DNA from: Syntrophaceae bacterium UBA5764 | GTDB taxonomy: Bacteria; Desulfobacterota; Syntrophia; Syntrophales; Smithellaceae | NCBI GenBank assembly: GCA_002418825.1 | Contig: DIEW01000049.1 | Span: forward strand, 92,300-98,485 | Length of the DNA stretch: 6,186 nt | Reading direction: 5' to 3' | In this document: piece by piece, positions 1 to 6,121 of the stretch | How positions within the stretch are numbered: the stretch's first letter is position 1 | How the letters are laid out: every line of letters starts with the position of its first letter | Notes under the pieces: generated by a model | Seen by the model: only the letters and a program-made list of their open reading frames with translations | What the model was told of the DNA's origin: nothing | Databases searched by the model: none | Position numbers and translations under genes: made by a program

Positions 1-413
1 TGAAATCAAGGGGTGTTTATGAGACACCTGGCGGGACGGTCTTATGGGCGGCGCACCGCGCCGTGGAATCACTGACGATGGACCGGGAAGTCATGCTGAT
101 ACGCGATTCACTCATTCCCAAATACGCGCAGCTTGTCTATAACGGATTCTGGTATTCGCCGGAAATGGAAACGCTGCAAAAATACATAGACGCCACGCAG
201 GAAAATGTTACCGGGACGGCACGAATGAAATTGTATAAAGGAAGCTGTTCGGTGGTGGGACGCAAAGCGCCGCAGTCGCTTTACAGTGAAGATTTCGCCA
301 CTTTTGAGAAAGATCAGGTGTACAACCAGATGGACGCGATCGGTTTTATCAAGCTGAACGGCCTGCGCCTGAAAATCCGTCATCTGTTGAAAAGGAAAAC
401 CGGCAAAAAATAA
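1..413 (+). CDS. argG: Argininosuccinate synthase, C-terminal part (5' end outside window)
   Basis: ArgG joins citrulline and aspartate, using ATP, to make argininosuccinate in the cytoplasm. The reading frame is open from base 3, so the gene enters from the left edge and only about 136 C-terminal residues are visible. The visible part matches the family's C-terminal region in order: KSRGVYETPGGT, then AHRAVESLTMDREV, LIPKYAQLVYNGFWYSPE, a VTGTARMKLYKGSCSVVGRK strand segment, and the closing DAIGFIKLNGLRLKIR. An internal ATG at 63 gives an apparent start, but it lies inside conserved sequence and is not the real one. The nucleotide-binding N-terminal domain cannot be judged. The stop is 18 bases before argH, which uses its product, so the two genes are almost certainly co-transcribed. 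The short basic tail (LLKRKTGKK) after the conserved end is unremarkable. Confidence 0.96.
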   Translation, partial: KSRGVYETPGGTVLWAAHRAVESLTMDREVMLIRDSLIPKYAQLVYNGFWYSPEMETLQKYIDATQENVTGTARMKLYKGSCSVVGRKAPQSLYSEDFATFEKDQVYNQMDAIGFIKLNGLRLKIRHLLKRKTGKK

Positions 414-431
414 AACGCGGGGAATGAAATT

Positions 432-1814
432 ATGGCCCAGAATAAAAAACCATGGAGCGGGCGTTTTCAAAAAGCCACAGCCCAAGAGGTGGAAAAATTT
501 ACTTCCTCTTTGCATTTCGATTGCCGCCTTTATCCCTATGATATTGAAGGCTCCCTAGCGCACGCGCAGATGCTGGCCGCGCAGGGGATAATATCGCGCG
601 CCGAAGCAAATAAAATATGTTCTGGTTTAAAGAACATTTTACAGGATCTGGAAAAAGGCAAAGTCAAGTTTGATCCCGCCGATGAAGATATCCACATGGC
701 CATAGAGCGGGAATTGACCAGACGCATAGGTTCTGTAGGCGGCAAGCTGCATACGGCCAGAAGCCGCAATGACCAGATTGTTCTGGATATGCGTCTTTTT
801 ATGCGTGAACAGACCCAGGAAATTATCAGGCTTATTTCATCGCTGAGGAAGCTATTGGTGAAATTGGCAAAAGAAAATGCAAAGATAATCATGCCCGGAT
901 ACACGCATCTGCAAAAAGCCCAGCCGGTGCTCTTGGCACATTATTTTCTGGCTTTTTACGAAATGTTTTCCCGTGACGCGGCGCGATTTGCCGACGGCAA
1001 AAAAAGGATTGACATATCACCTCTAGGAGCGGCCGCGCTGGCCGGAACCGGCCTGCCCATCGACAGGCGTAAAACAGCGAAAATATTAAAGTTTTCCGCA
1101 GTCAGCGAAAACAGTATGGACACGGTAGCAGACCGTGATTTTATCAGTGAGTTTATCTTTGACTGTGCGGTGACCATGATGCATTTGAGCCGTTTTTGCG
1201 AGGATTTGGTTTTGTGGTCGTCGGAAGAATTCGGTTTTGTGGAAATTTCCGATGCCTATACAACCGGCAGTTCGATTATGCCGCAGAAAAAAAATCCGGA
1301 TGTGGCGGAACTGATCAGGGGGAAGACGGCGAGGGTTTATGGAGACCTCATGGCGATAATGACGCTACTCAAGGGTTTGCCCATGACGTATAACCGCGAT
1401 TTACAGGAAGATAAAGAGCCCTTGTTCGACGCGGTGGATACAACAAAAAACTGTTTGAATATTTTTACGCAGATGCTGGCCAATACCAAATTCAAGGCCG
1501 GGAAAATGCGTGTCGCGGCGGAAGAGGGGTTTTGCGCGGCTACCGACATCGCCGAATATCTGGTGAAGAAAGGCGTTGCTTTTCGTAAAGCGCATGAAAT
1601 TGTCGGCAAAATCGTTGCTTATTGCCTGAAGAATAAAAAGACGCTCGGACAATTGTCGCTGGAAAATTACCGGAAATTTTACGGCGGTTTTTTCACGGAT
1701 ATTCATGATATTATTAAAATCGATAAAGTGGTAAATGCCCGCCGGCATACCGGAGGGACGGCGACGGAGGGTGTTGCGAAGAGGATAAGAGAAATTGAGA
1801 AGAAAACCAAGTAA
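432..1814 (+). CDS. argH: Argininosuccinate lyase
   Basis: ArgH splits argininosuccinate into arginine and fumarate, the last step of arginine synthesis; the family works as a cytoplasmic homotetramer of the fumarase/aspartase superfamily. At 460 residues it has normal full length. Visible motifs are the N-terminal WSGRF (8-12), HTARSRNDQ (107-115), GYTHLQKAQPV with the catalytic-region Thr158-His159 (156-166), the superfamily signature GSSIMPQKKNPD (279-290) containing the flexible-loop serines 280/281, YNRDLQEDKEPLFD (320-333) and HTGGTA (439-444). The ATG at 432 is preceded by GGGGA at 419-423, eight bases away, and the protein starts close to WSGRF as expected. It lies 18 bases behind argG, and its last 20 bases overlap the TTG start of the lipoprotein gene. 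All key residues are present, so it should be active. Confidence 0.98.
   Translation: MAQNKKPWSGRFQKATAQEVEKFTSSLHFDCRLYPYDIEGSLAHAQMLAAQGIISRAEANKICSGLKNILQDLEKGKVKFDPADEDIHMAIERELTRRIGSVGGKLHTARSRNDQIVLDMRLFMREQTQEIIRLISSLRKLLVKLAKENAKIIMPGYTHLQKAQPVLLAHYFLAFYEMFSRDAARFADGKKRIDISPLGAAALAGTGLPIDRRKTAKILKFSAVSENSMDTVADRDFISEFIFDCAVTMMHLSRFCEDLVLWSSEEFGFVEISDAYTTGSSIMPQKKNPDVAELIRGKTARVYGDLMAIMTLLKGLPMTYNRDLQEDKEPLFDAVDTTKNCLNIFTQMLANTKFKAGKMRVAAEEGFCAATDIAEYLVKKGVAFRKAHEIVGKIVAYCLKNKKTLGQLSLENYRKFYGGFFTDIHDIIKIDKVVNARRHTGGTATEGVAKRIREIEKKTK
1781..1785 (+). promoter_or_regulatory. Ribosome binding site supporting the TTG start of the lipoprotein gene
   Basis: GAGGA lies inside the argH coding sequence, nine bases before the TTG at 1795. 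It supports this non-ATG start. The only later Met codons in the frame lie beyond the lipobox cysteine and would remove the signal peptide. Confidence 0.55.
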
Positions 1815-2244
1815 ATATAAAATTTGTGTTGTGCTGGCGTTGGTGTTTGTTTTTTTCGGGTGCGGCGTCAAGAATAATCCGATTCCCCGGACATCCATGA
1901 TTGATTACCGCCCTATGGTTGACAAAATCGAGGCCGTTTCCAAAGATGACGCTGTGGTATTGAGCTGGGAACTTAACGATGAAGATGCGTTAATAAAAAA
2001 TATTTACATCGAAAGAAGCGAGCAGGGTGCTGCCGGCAACGAATGTCCCGAATGCCCGCAGAAGTTTGAGCGTATCGGTCATCTGGAGATAAGCAAGCCA
2101 TTGCTGGGAAAACAAAAAACAAAGAAGCAGGGATTTGTCGATACAAAAGTGGAAAAAGGCAAAATATACAATTACCGCTTAATGCTTTGTGATATCGCGG
2201 GTGTTTGTCAGGATAAGCCCGCGACTCAGGTAAATTTTAAATAA
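1795..2244 (+). CDS. Small lipoprotein, LptM-like N-terminus with fibronectin-III-like body
   Basis: Predicted 149-residue exported lipoprotein of unknown function. Residues 1-22 form a type II signal peptide: a basic n-region (RRKPSKYK), a hydrophobic core (VVLALVFVFF) and a lipobox FFGC with Cys23 as the lipidated residue. The box is slightly atypical because Phe occupies -3 and -2. After the Cys, GVKNNPIP recalls the CGxKGPLxxP start of LptM (YifL) lipoproteins. Residues 43-149 look like one fibronectin-III-type beta domain: VVLSW near 54-58, IYIERS near 70-75, then FVDTKVEKGKIYNYRL at 114-129. Four cysteines in the body (84, 87, 132, 138) could form disulfides outside the cytoplasm. The start is TTG, overlapping argH by 20 bases, with GAGGA upstream; dapA begins 14 bases after the stop. 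An N-terminal LptM relation suggests a role at the outer membrane, but that is inference. In E. coli, lptM also neighbours a lysine-pathway gene (dapF). Confidence 0.82.
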   Translation: MRRKPSKYKICVVLALVFVFFGCGVKNNPIPRTSMIDYRPMVDKIEAVSKDDAVVLSWELNDEDALIKNIYIERSEQGAAGNECPECPQKFERIGHLEISKPLLGKQKTKKQGFVDTKVEKGKIYNYRLMLCDIAGVCQDKPATQVNFK

Positions 2245-2246
2245 CC

Positions 2247-2252
2247 AAGGAG
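2247..2252 (+). promoter_or_regulatory. Strong ribosome binding site of dapA
   Basis: AAGGAG lies six bases before the ATG at 2259 and fixes that start. It falls in the 14-base gap after the lipoprotein stop, consistent with translation from a shared message. Confidence 0.7.
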
Positions 2253-2258
2253 TATTGT

Positions 2259-3131
2259 ATGTTCAGAGGAGCGATAGTAGCCATTGTTACGCCTTTTAAA
2301 GACGGGAAGGTGGATGAAGAAGCACTGAGGAATCTTATTGAATTCCAAATTGCCAACGGGACGGACGGTATCGTTCCCTGCGGTACTACGGGTGAGTCCA
2401 GCACTCTTTCCCATGAGGAGCACGACAGGGTTATCGAAATAACAATTGACGCCGTAAAAAAGCGCGTGCCGGTTATCGCCGGAACGGGGTCCAACAGCAC
2501 CGCTGAAGCTTTACGACTGACCAAACACGCCCATAAGGTTGGTGCCGACGGCGCGTTGATAGTTTGCCCCTATTATAACCGTCCCACGCAGGAAGGGCTT
2601 TATCAGCACTTTAAAACGATTGCTGAAAACGTGCCCATTCCCATAGTTCCATACAATATTCCCGGCCGTACCGGAGTTAATCTTCTGCCACCGATGGTGG
2701 CGAAGCTGGCTAAAATAAAAAATATTGTGGGAATCAAAGAGGCATCCGGATCAATTAAGCAGATGAGTGATGTAATTGAGATGTGTCCGGATAATTTTGC
2801 GGTATTATCCGGCGATGATAATTTTACTTTACCCCTGCTGGCCATGGGGGGCGCGGGAGTGATTTCCGTGATCTCCAATGTGGCGCCGGCGGATATGGCC
2901 GGACTGGTGGACGCGTTTTTTGCCGGTGACATAAAAAAGGCGAAAGACTTACATCATAAAATGTCGCCGCTGATGGAGGCACTTTTTTTTGAAGTCAATC
3001 CGATTCCCGTGAAAGCTGCGTTGGTCATGATGGGTAAGATTAAAGAAGAATACAGATTGCCGCTTTGCAAAATGACCGATGTTAACCGGGAAAAACTGAA
3101 AAAGGTTATGACTGATTACGGCTTGATTTAA
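2259..3131 (+). CDS. dapA: 4-hydroxy-tetrahydrodipicolinate synthase
   Basis: DapA condenses pyruvate with aspartate-4-semialdehyde, the first committed step toward diaminopimelate and lysine. It is a cytoplasmic class I aldolase with a TIM barrel, usually a homotetramer. At 290 residues the length is typical. Visible residues are the pyruvate-binding GTTGES motif (42-47, with Thr43/Thr44), Tyr106 in CPYYNRPTQEG, Tyr132 and Arg137 in PYNIPGRTG, and the Schiff-base Lys160 in VGIKEASG. These match E. coli Thr44/45, Tyr107, Tyr133, Arg138 and Lys161. The whole catalytic set is therefore intact, favouring DapA over related N-acetylneuraminate lyase or other family aldolases; dapB directly downstream settles this. 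Lysine feedback sensitivity cannot be decided by eye. A 41-base gap containing a short AT-rich inverted repeat separates it from dapB. Confidence 0.97.
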   Translation: MFRGAIVAIVTPFKDGKVDEEALRNLIEFQIANGTDGIVPCGTTGESSTLSHEEHDRVIEITIDAVKKRVPVIAGTGSNSTAEALRLTKHAHKVGADGALIVCPYYNRPTQEGLYQHFKTIAENVPIPIVPYNIPGRTGVNLLPPMVAKLAKIKNIVGIKEASGSIKQMSDVIEMCPDNFAVLSGDDNFTLPLLAMGGAGVISVISNVAPADMAGLVDAFFAGDIKKAKDLHHKMSPLMEALFFEVNPIPVKAALVMMGKIKEEYRLPLCKMTDVNREKLKKVMTDYGLI

Positions 3132-3153
3132 TTATTTCGGCGTCAATAATTAA
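3128..3153 (+). repeat. AT-only inverted repeat at the dapA stop / dapA-dapB junction
   Basis: Perfect 9-base arms, TTAATTATT (3128-3136) and AATAATTAA (3145-3153), flank an 8-base loop. The left arm includes the dapA stop codon, and the dapB Shine-Dalgarno (GGAG, 3159-3162) begins a few bases after the right arm. No U-tract follows, and the stem has only A-U pairs, so it is not a convincing terminator. It might affect mRNA processing or dapB translation, or be chance in AT-rich spacer. Confidence 0.4.
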
Positions 3154-3172
3154 TAAAAGGAGATGTATTTGT

Positions 3173-3976
3173 ATGGTTAAAGCCGTCGTTACGGGAGTCG
3201 CTGGGAAAATGGGAGGAAGGATCATCAGTCTCATCTCTCCTCTGGAGGATATCAAAGTCGTGGCCGCGGTGGAAGTAGCCCGTCATCCTATTATTGGTCG
3301 CGATGTCGGCCAGGCATTGGGGCTGGGAAGAACCGGCGTTTTGGCCTGCGATAAATTAACCGATTGCATAGATAAGGCCGATGTAGTTATTGACTTTACC
3401 AATCATGAAGCGTCTTTGAATTATTTAAAAATCGCGGGGGAAAGAAACCGCGCTATTGTCATCGGTTCGACCGGGTTTACCGCCGAGGAAATGAAGGAGG
3501 TGAGGGAGCTGGCGAAAAACACGCGCTGTGTCCTGTCGCCCAACATGAGTGTAGGCGTTAATGTGCTTTTGAAAGTACTGGAATACTGCACGGGGATACT
3601 GAATGACGATTACGACGTGGAAATAATCGAGGCGCATCATCACCTGAAAAAGGATGCTCCGAGCGGAACGGCGATGCGGATGGCCCAAGTTATTGCGGAA
3701 AAATTGGGACGTGACCTGGAAAAGGACGCGGTTTATATGCGGCGGGGCATAATCGGGGAAAGAACGAAAAATGAAATAGGCATACAGACGATTCGTGCCG
3801 GTGATATTGTCGGAGAACATACGGTAATTTTCGGGGGAACGGGGGAAAGATTGGAATTCATTCATCGCGCCCACAGCAGGGATAACTTTGCCAAAGGAGC
3901 AATTCGCGCGGCAAAATGGATTGTCAATCAGAAAAACGGTCTTTACGATATGCAAGATGTTTTGGGGTTGAGATAA
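3173..3976 (+). CDS. dapB: 4-hydroxy-tetrahydrodipicolinate reductase
   Basis: DapB reduces the DapA product (after loss of water) to tetrahydrodipicolinate with NADH or NADPH, the second committed step of the lysine/diaminopimelate pathway. At 267 residues it is of usual size. The N-terminal Rossmann fold shows the nucleotide loop TGVAGKMG (7-14) and acidic Glu34 at the end of the second strand. STGFT (99-103) and SPNMSVGVN (122-130) follow. The family signature EAHHHLKKDAPSGTA (153-167) contains the catalytic His155 and Lys159, matching E. coli His159 and Lys163. The ATG at 3173 has AAAAGGAG (3155-3162) ten bases upstream. Glu34 is compatible with use of NADH as well as NADPH, but preference cannot be told from this. 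The stop codon overlaps the AAGGAG that probably serves folK. Confidence 0.97.
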   Translation: MVKAVVTGVAGKMGGRIISLISPLEDIKVVAAVEVARHPIIGRDVGQALGLGRTGVLACDKLTDCIDKADVVIDFTNHEASLNYLKIAGERNRAIVIGSTGFTAEEMKEVRELAKNTRCVLSPNMSVGVNVLLKVLEYCTGILNDDYDVEIIEAHHHLKKDAPSGTAMRMAQVIAEKLGRDLEKDAVYMRRGIIGERTKNEIGIQTIRAGDIVGEHTVIFGGTGERLEFIHRAHSRDNFAKGAIRAAKWIVNQKNGLYDMQDVLGLR

Positions 3977-3980
3977 GGAG
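3975..3980 (+). promoter_or_regulatory. Probable ribosome binding site for folK TTG start
   Basis: AAGGAG overlaps the dapB TAA stop. It lies 13 bases before the TTG at 3994, longer than the usual 5-9 bases, so initiation may be inefficient or helped by ribosomes finishing dapB. No ATG or GTG occurs in the folK frame between the two, so this site and the TTG are the best pairing. Confidence 0.5.
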
Positions 3981-3993
3981 ATCGCTTTTTAAG

Positions 3994-4509
3994 TTGCGTT
4001 CGGTTGTCTGTCATATAGGAATCGGTTCCAATTTGGGAGATGCCCTGGAAAACTGTAAGAGCGCCGTGAAAAAAATTTCACGAACAGACTTCGTATCGCT
4101 GATTGCTTCCTCTTCATTTTACAAAACCGATCCGGTGGGTGATGAAAGGCAAAATTATTTTATCAATGCTGTGGTGGAAATCATGACAACCCTCAGCGCA
4201 GAAGAATTATTGAAAGCGTTGCAGAAGATCGAGGCAGGCATGGGGCGGAAAAGAACGATAAAAGGAGGCCCGCGGGTAATCGATTTGGACATACTCTTTT
4301 ACGGGCAGGATATCATAAAACGAAACGATTTGTCCGTGCCGCATCCCGAAATGCACAAGCGTCGTTTTGTTCTGGAGCCGCTGAACGAAATAGCCTCTTA
4401 TTTTATCCATCCGGTTTATGGTGTTTCCGTACGCGGCCTAAAGGAAAGACTTGATGATAATAAAAGCGTGCGGCTAATTGAAAGACCGGTAACGCATGGA
4501 AGACACTAA
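3994..4509 (+). CDS. folK: 2-amino-4-hydroxy-6-hydroxymethyldihydropteridine pyrophosphokinase (HPPK)
   Basis: HPPK transfers pyrophosphate from ATP to 6-hydroxymethyl-dihydropterin, the step before dihydropteroate synthase in folate synthesis. From the chosen TTG the protein has 171 residues, normal for the family. Motifs in that numbering: IGIGSNLGD (8-16), SSFYKTDPVG (40-49), QNYFINAVVEI (53-63), GRKR (84-87), the PROSITE-type signature GGPRVIDLDIL (91-101) with metal-binding Asp97 and Asp99 (E. coli Asp95/Asp97), and VPHPEMHKRRFVLEPLNEI (115-133). An in-frame ATG at 3916 would add 26 residues encoded inside dapB; HPPK proteins normally begin a few residues before GSN, so that start is rejected. 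The TTG start is inferred, with AAGGAG at 3975-3980. The stop overlaps the next start as TAATG. No other folate gene is nearby. Confidence 0.93.
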   Translation: MRSVVCHIGIGSNLGDALENCKSAVKKISRTDFVSLIASSSFYKTDPVGDERQNYFINAVVEIMTTLSAEELLKALQKIEAGMGRKRTIKGGPRVIDLDILFYGQDIIKRNDLSVPHPEMHKRRFVLEPLNEIASYFIHPVYGVSVRGLKERLDDNKSVRLIERPVTHGRH

Positions 4510-4772
4510 TGTTTTTACGGGTATTGATATTTATAATCTTGATTTTTCTGGTGTATAGGATAATAACTTCCATGCGGCGGGCGCGCTTGTCGAAAAATGA
4601 ATCGGAACGGGTAATTCCCCCGCAGCCTTCAGCGGAAGATTTGGTGGAAGACCCGGTATGCCGGAAGAACGTTCCGGTAAGTCAGGCCTATAAGAAAGAA
4701 ATTTCGGGCAGGATTTATTATTTTTGTTCCAAGCACTGCTGTGATAAATATATGTCGTCGGAAGACAGGTAA
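4509..4772 (+). CDS. Small membrane-anchored YHS-domain protein, function unknown
   Basis: This 87-residue protein starts with a single hydrophobic segment (about residues 2-20, LRVLIFIILIFLVYRII) followed by a basic stretch (MRRARLSK). This fits an N-terminal anchor with the rest in the cytoplasm. After a short linker comes a YHS-like domain: EDPVCRKNV (48-55) and RIYYFCSKHCCDKYM (68-82). Cys51, Cys73, Cys77, Cys78 and His76 are candidate metal ligands. YHS domains occur in metal-transport and metal-sensing proteins, so metal binding is a fair guess but no more. It resembles small TM-plus-Cys-rich hypothetical proteins such as the PP0621 type. It overlaps the folK stop by one base (TAATG), with a weak GGAAG six bases upstream, so it probably relies on coupling to folK. 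The transaldolase gene starts 14 bases after its stop. Confidence 0.85.
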   Translation: MFLRVLIFIILIFLVYRIITSMRRARLSKNESERVIPPQPSAEDLVEDPVCRKNVPVSQAYKKEISGRIYYFCSKHCCDKYMSSEDR

Positions 4773-4786
4773 ACAGGGGAGGGGCT

Positions 4787-5434
4787 ATGAAGTTTTTTAT
4801 AGACACCGCGAATATTGAAGAGATAAAGGAAGGTCTGAAGCTGGGCATGGTGGATGGCGTGACCACGAATCCGTCGCTTATCGCCAAGGAGAAAAAAGGT
4901 TTTGAACTTGTCGTTAAGGAAATATTAAAAAACGTGGAGGGTCCTGTAAGCCTGGAAGTCGTGAGCATGGAAGCGAAAGCCATGTTCGAGGAGGGGAAAA
5001 AACTGGCGCAGTGGGGGGATAACGTGGTCATTAAGGTGCCTCTTTGTACGGAGGGATTGAAGGCGACGAAAATGTTCGCCGCTGCCGGTATAGACGTCAA
5101 TGAAACATTGATCTTTTCACCGCTGCAGGCGCTGATGGCGGCAAAAGCTGGCGCGCGTTACGTCAGCCCTTTTGTCGGGCGTCTTGACGACATCGCCCAC
5201 GACGGCATGGAGCTGGTGGAACAAATCCTGACAATTTTTGATAATTATGGATTTGACACGGAGGTCATTGTCGCCAGTATCAGGCACCCCCGGCATGTTC
5301 TGGAAGCTGCTCTAATGGGCGCGGATATCGCCACCATTCCTTTTAAGGTGATTAAACAATTGACGCAGCATCCGCTTACGGATAAAGGAATTGAAATGTT
5401 TTTGGAAGACTGGAAGAAAGTTCCCCTGAAATAA
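4787..5434 (+). CDS. tal: Transaldolase of the short TalC / fructose-6-phosphate aldolase-like family
   Basis: A class I aldolase predicted to move a dihydroxyacetone unit between sugar phosphates in the non-oxidative pentose phosphate pathway. At 215 residues it belongs to the short (3B) group, which includes E. coli FSA and TalC. Motifs are FIDTANIEEI (4-13, Asp6), GVTTNPSLIAKE (24-35), the Schiff-base Lys83 in VVIKVP (80-85), NETLIFSPLQA (105-115), AGARYVSPFVGRLDD (121-135) and a C-terminal FLEDWKK. Phe129 sits where E. coli FSA has Tyr131 and where transaldolases have Phe, favouring transaldolase over fructose-6-phosphate aldolase activity. That is an inference from one residue plus the SPFVGR context. 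The ATG at 4787 follows a strong purine-rich site (GGGGAGGGG, 4776-4784). pgsA starts 19 bases downstream; there is no metabolic link to it beyond shared transcription. Confidence 0.94.
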   Translation: MKFFIDTANIEEIKEGLKLGMVDGVTTNPSLIAKEKKGFELVVKEILKNVEGPVSLEVVSMEAKAMFEEGKKLAQWGDNVVIKVPLCTEGLKATKMFAAAGIDVNETLIFSPLQALMAAKAGARYVSPFVGRLDDIAHDGMELVEQILTIFDNYGFDTEVIVASIRHPRHVLEAALMGADIATIPFKVIKQLTQHPLTDKGIEMFLEDWKKVPLK

Positions 5435-5453
5435 AAAAATACGGTTTTGAAAC

Positions 5454-6014
5454 ATGTTTATCAAACGCGAGATATTTAGCCTGCCGAATATTATAACAAT
5501 GATAAGAATCGGAATGGTTCCCTTCCTTTTCATTTTGCTTTTATCGCCGGGAAAATTCTGGAGCCTGGTTCTGGCGATATTGTTTGTCGTTGCTTCTTTG
5601 ACCGATTTGATTGACGGATATATCGCCCGAAAGTATTCTATGGTTACCACGCTGGGCAAATTTCTGGACCCGATTGCCGACAAACTTTTGGTCAACACGG
5701 CGATGATTCTGATGATCCCTATCGGGAGGATACCCGCGTGGATTGTAGCCATAACCATTATCAGGGATTTGCTTGTGGACTGGATAAGAACCGCGTCTTC
5801 TTCAGAGGGGTTTGTCATCCAGGCCAGCTTGTTGGGCAAGCAAAAGATGCTGGCCCAAATCATAGCCGTTACAGCGTTGCTGATTCATTACACGATTTTC
5901 GGTATTAATGCCCATGCTGTGGGTATTATAATTTTGTATGTCGCGTTATTTTTCACCGTTATTTCTGGAGCTGATTATTTTATAAAATATTACCGTCATT
6001 ATTCGGAAAAATAA
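5454..6014 (+). CDS. pgsA: CDP-diacylglycerol-glycerol-3-phosphate 3-phosphatidyltransferase (PGP synthase)
   Basis: PgsA makes phosphatidylglycerol phosphate from CDP-diacylglycerol and glycerol-3-phosphate in the inner membrane, the entry to phosphatidylglycerol and cardiolipin. The 186-residue length is typical. LPNIITMIRI (10-19) is the usual N-terminus. The CDP-alcohol phosphotransferase signature is complete: Asp51, Asp54-Gly55, Ala58-Arg59, Gly68, Asp72 and Asp76, with the expected spacing. Hydrophobic segments lie near 20-45, 80-103, 133-149 and 155-175. The second conserved part reads RDLLVDWIR and GKQKM, where PgsA proteins often have RE and GKxKT. This is a small deviation that leaves assignment to another alcohol acceptor possible but less likely. 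An in-frame TGA at 5448-5450 makes the ATG at 5454 the first available start; no clear Shine-Dalgarno precedes it. It is the last protein gene here and is followed by a tRNA. Confidence 0.92.
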   Translation: MFIKREIFSLPNIITMIRIGMVPFLFILLLSPGKFWSLVLAILFVVASLTDLIDGYIARKYSMVTTLGKFLDPIADKLLVNTAMILMIPIGRIPAWIVAITIIRDLLVDWIRTASSSEGFVIQASLLGKQKMLAQIIAVTALLIHYTIFGINAHAVGIIILYVALFFTVISGADYFIKYYRHYSEK

Positions 6015-6046
6015 TTCAAGCGCACAATTATTTATACGCAGAAACG

Positions 6047-6067
6047 GTCCGACAGAGGGATGCGGAC
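6047..6067 (+). other. Weak hairpin after pgsA, possible but unconvincing transcript end
   Basis: GTCCG (6047-6051) and CGGAC (6063-6067) can pair around an 11-base loop in the spacer between pgsA and the tRNA. No T-run follows, so it lacks the hallmark of an intrinsic terminator. It is the only GC-containing inverted repeat I can see in this roughly 150-base spacer. Confidence 0.25.
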
Positions 6068-6121
6068 GGGTAAAATCATTAAATTTATATAGAAGCTTAG
6101 CGGTAACGGGGCATTTTCTTA

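Noticed and set aside
63..413. ATG at 63 as start of a separate small gene
   Set aside because: The frame is open to the left edge and the upstream residues (KSRGVYETPGGT) are conserved ArgG sequence, so this is an internal Met of a truncated argG.
1401..1898. 165-codon open frame on the minus strand
   Set aside because: Antisense to the argH 3' end and the lipoprotein start, both well supported; the translation has no family features.
3425..3955. 176-codon open frame on the minus strand
   Set aside because: Lies wholly antisense to dapB, whose motifs are complete; composition is that of a shadow frame.
3916..3993. Upstream ATG extension of folK into dapB
   Set aside because: It would add 26 residues with no HPPK similarity, overlap dapB by 61 bases and place the conserved GSN motif too far from the N-terminus. 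The TTG at 3994 with AAGGAG upstream fits the family better.
4531..5100. 189-codon open frame on the minus strand
   Set aside because: It spans antisense to the YHS gene and the transaldolase gene, has no recognisable motif and reads as a shadow of well-supported + strand genes.
5312..5863. 183-codon open frame on the minus strand with hydrophobic stretches
   Set aside because: Antisense to transaldolase and pgsA; its hydrophobic pattern reflects the opposite strand of a membrane protein gene.
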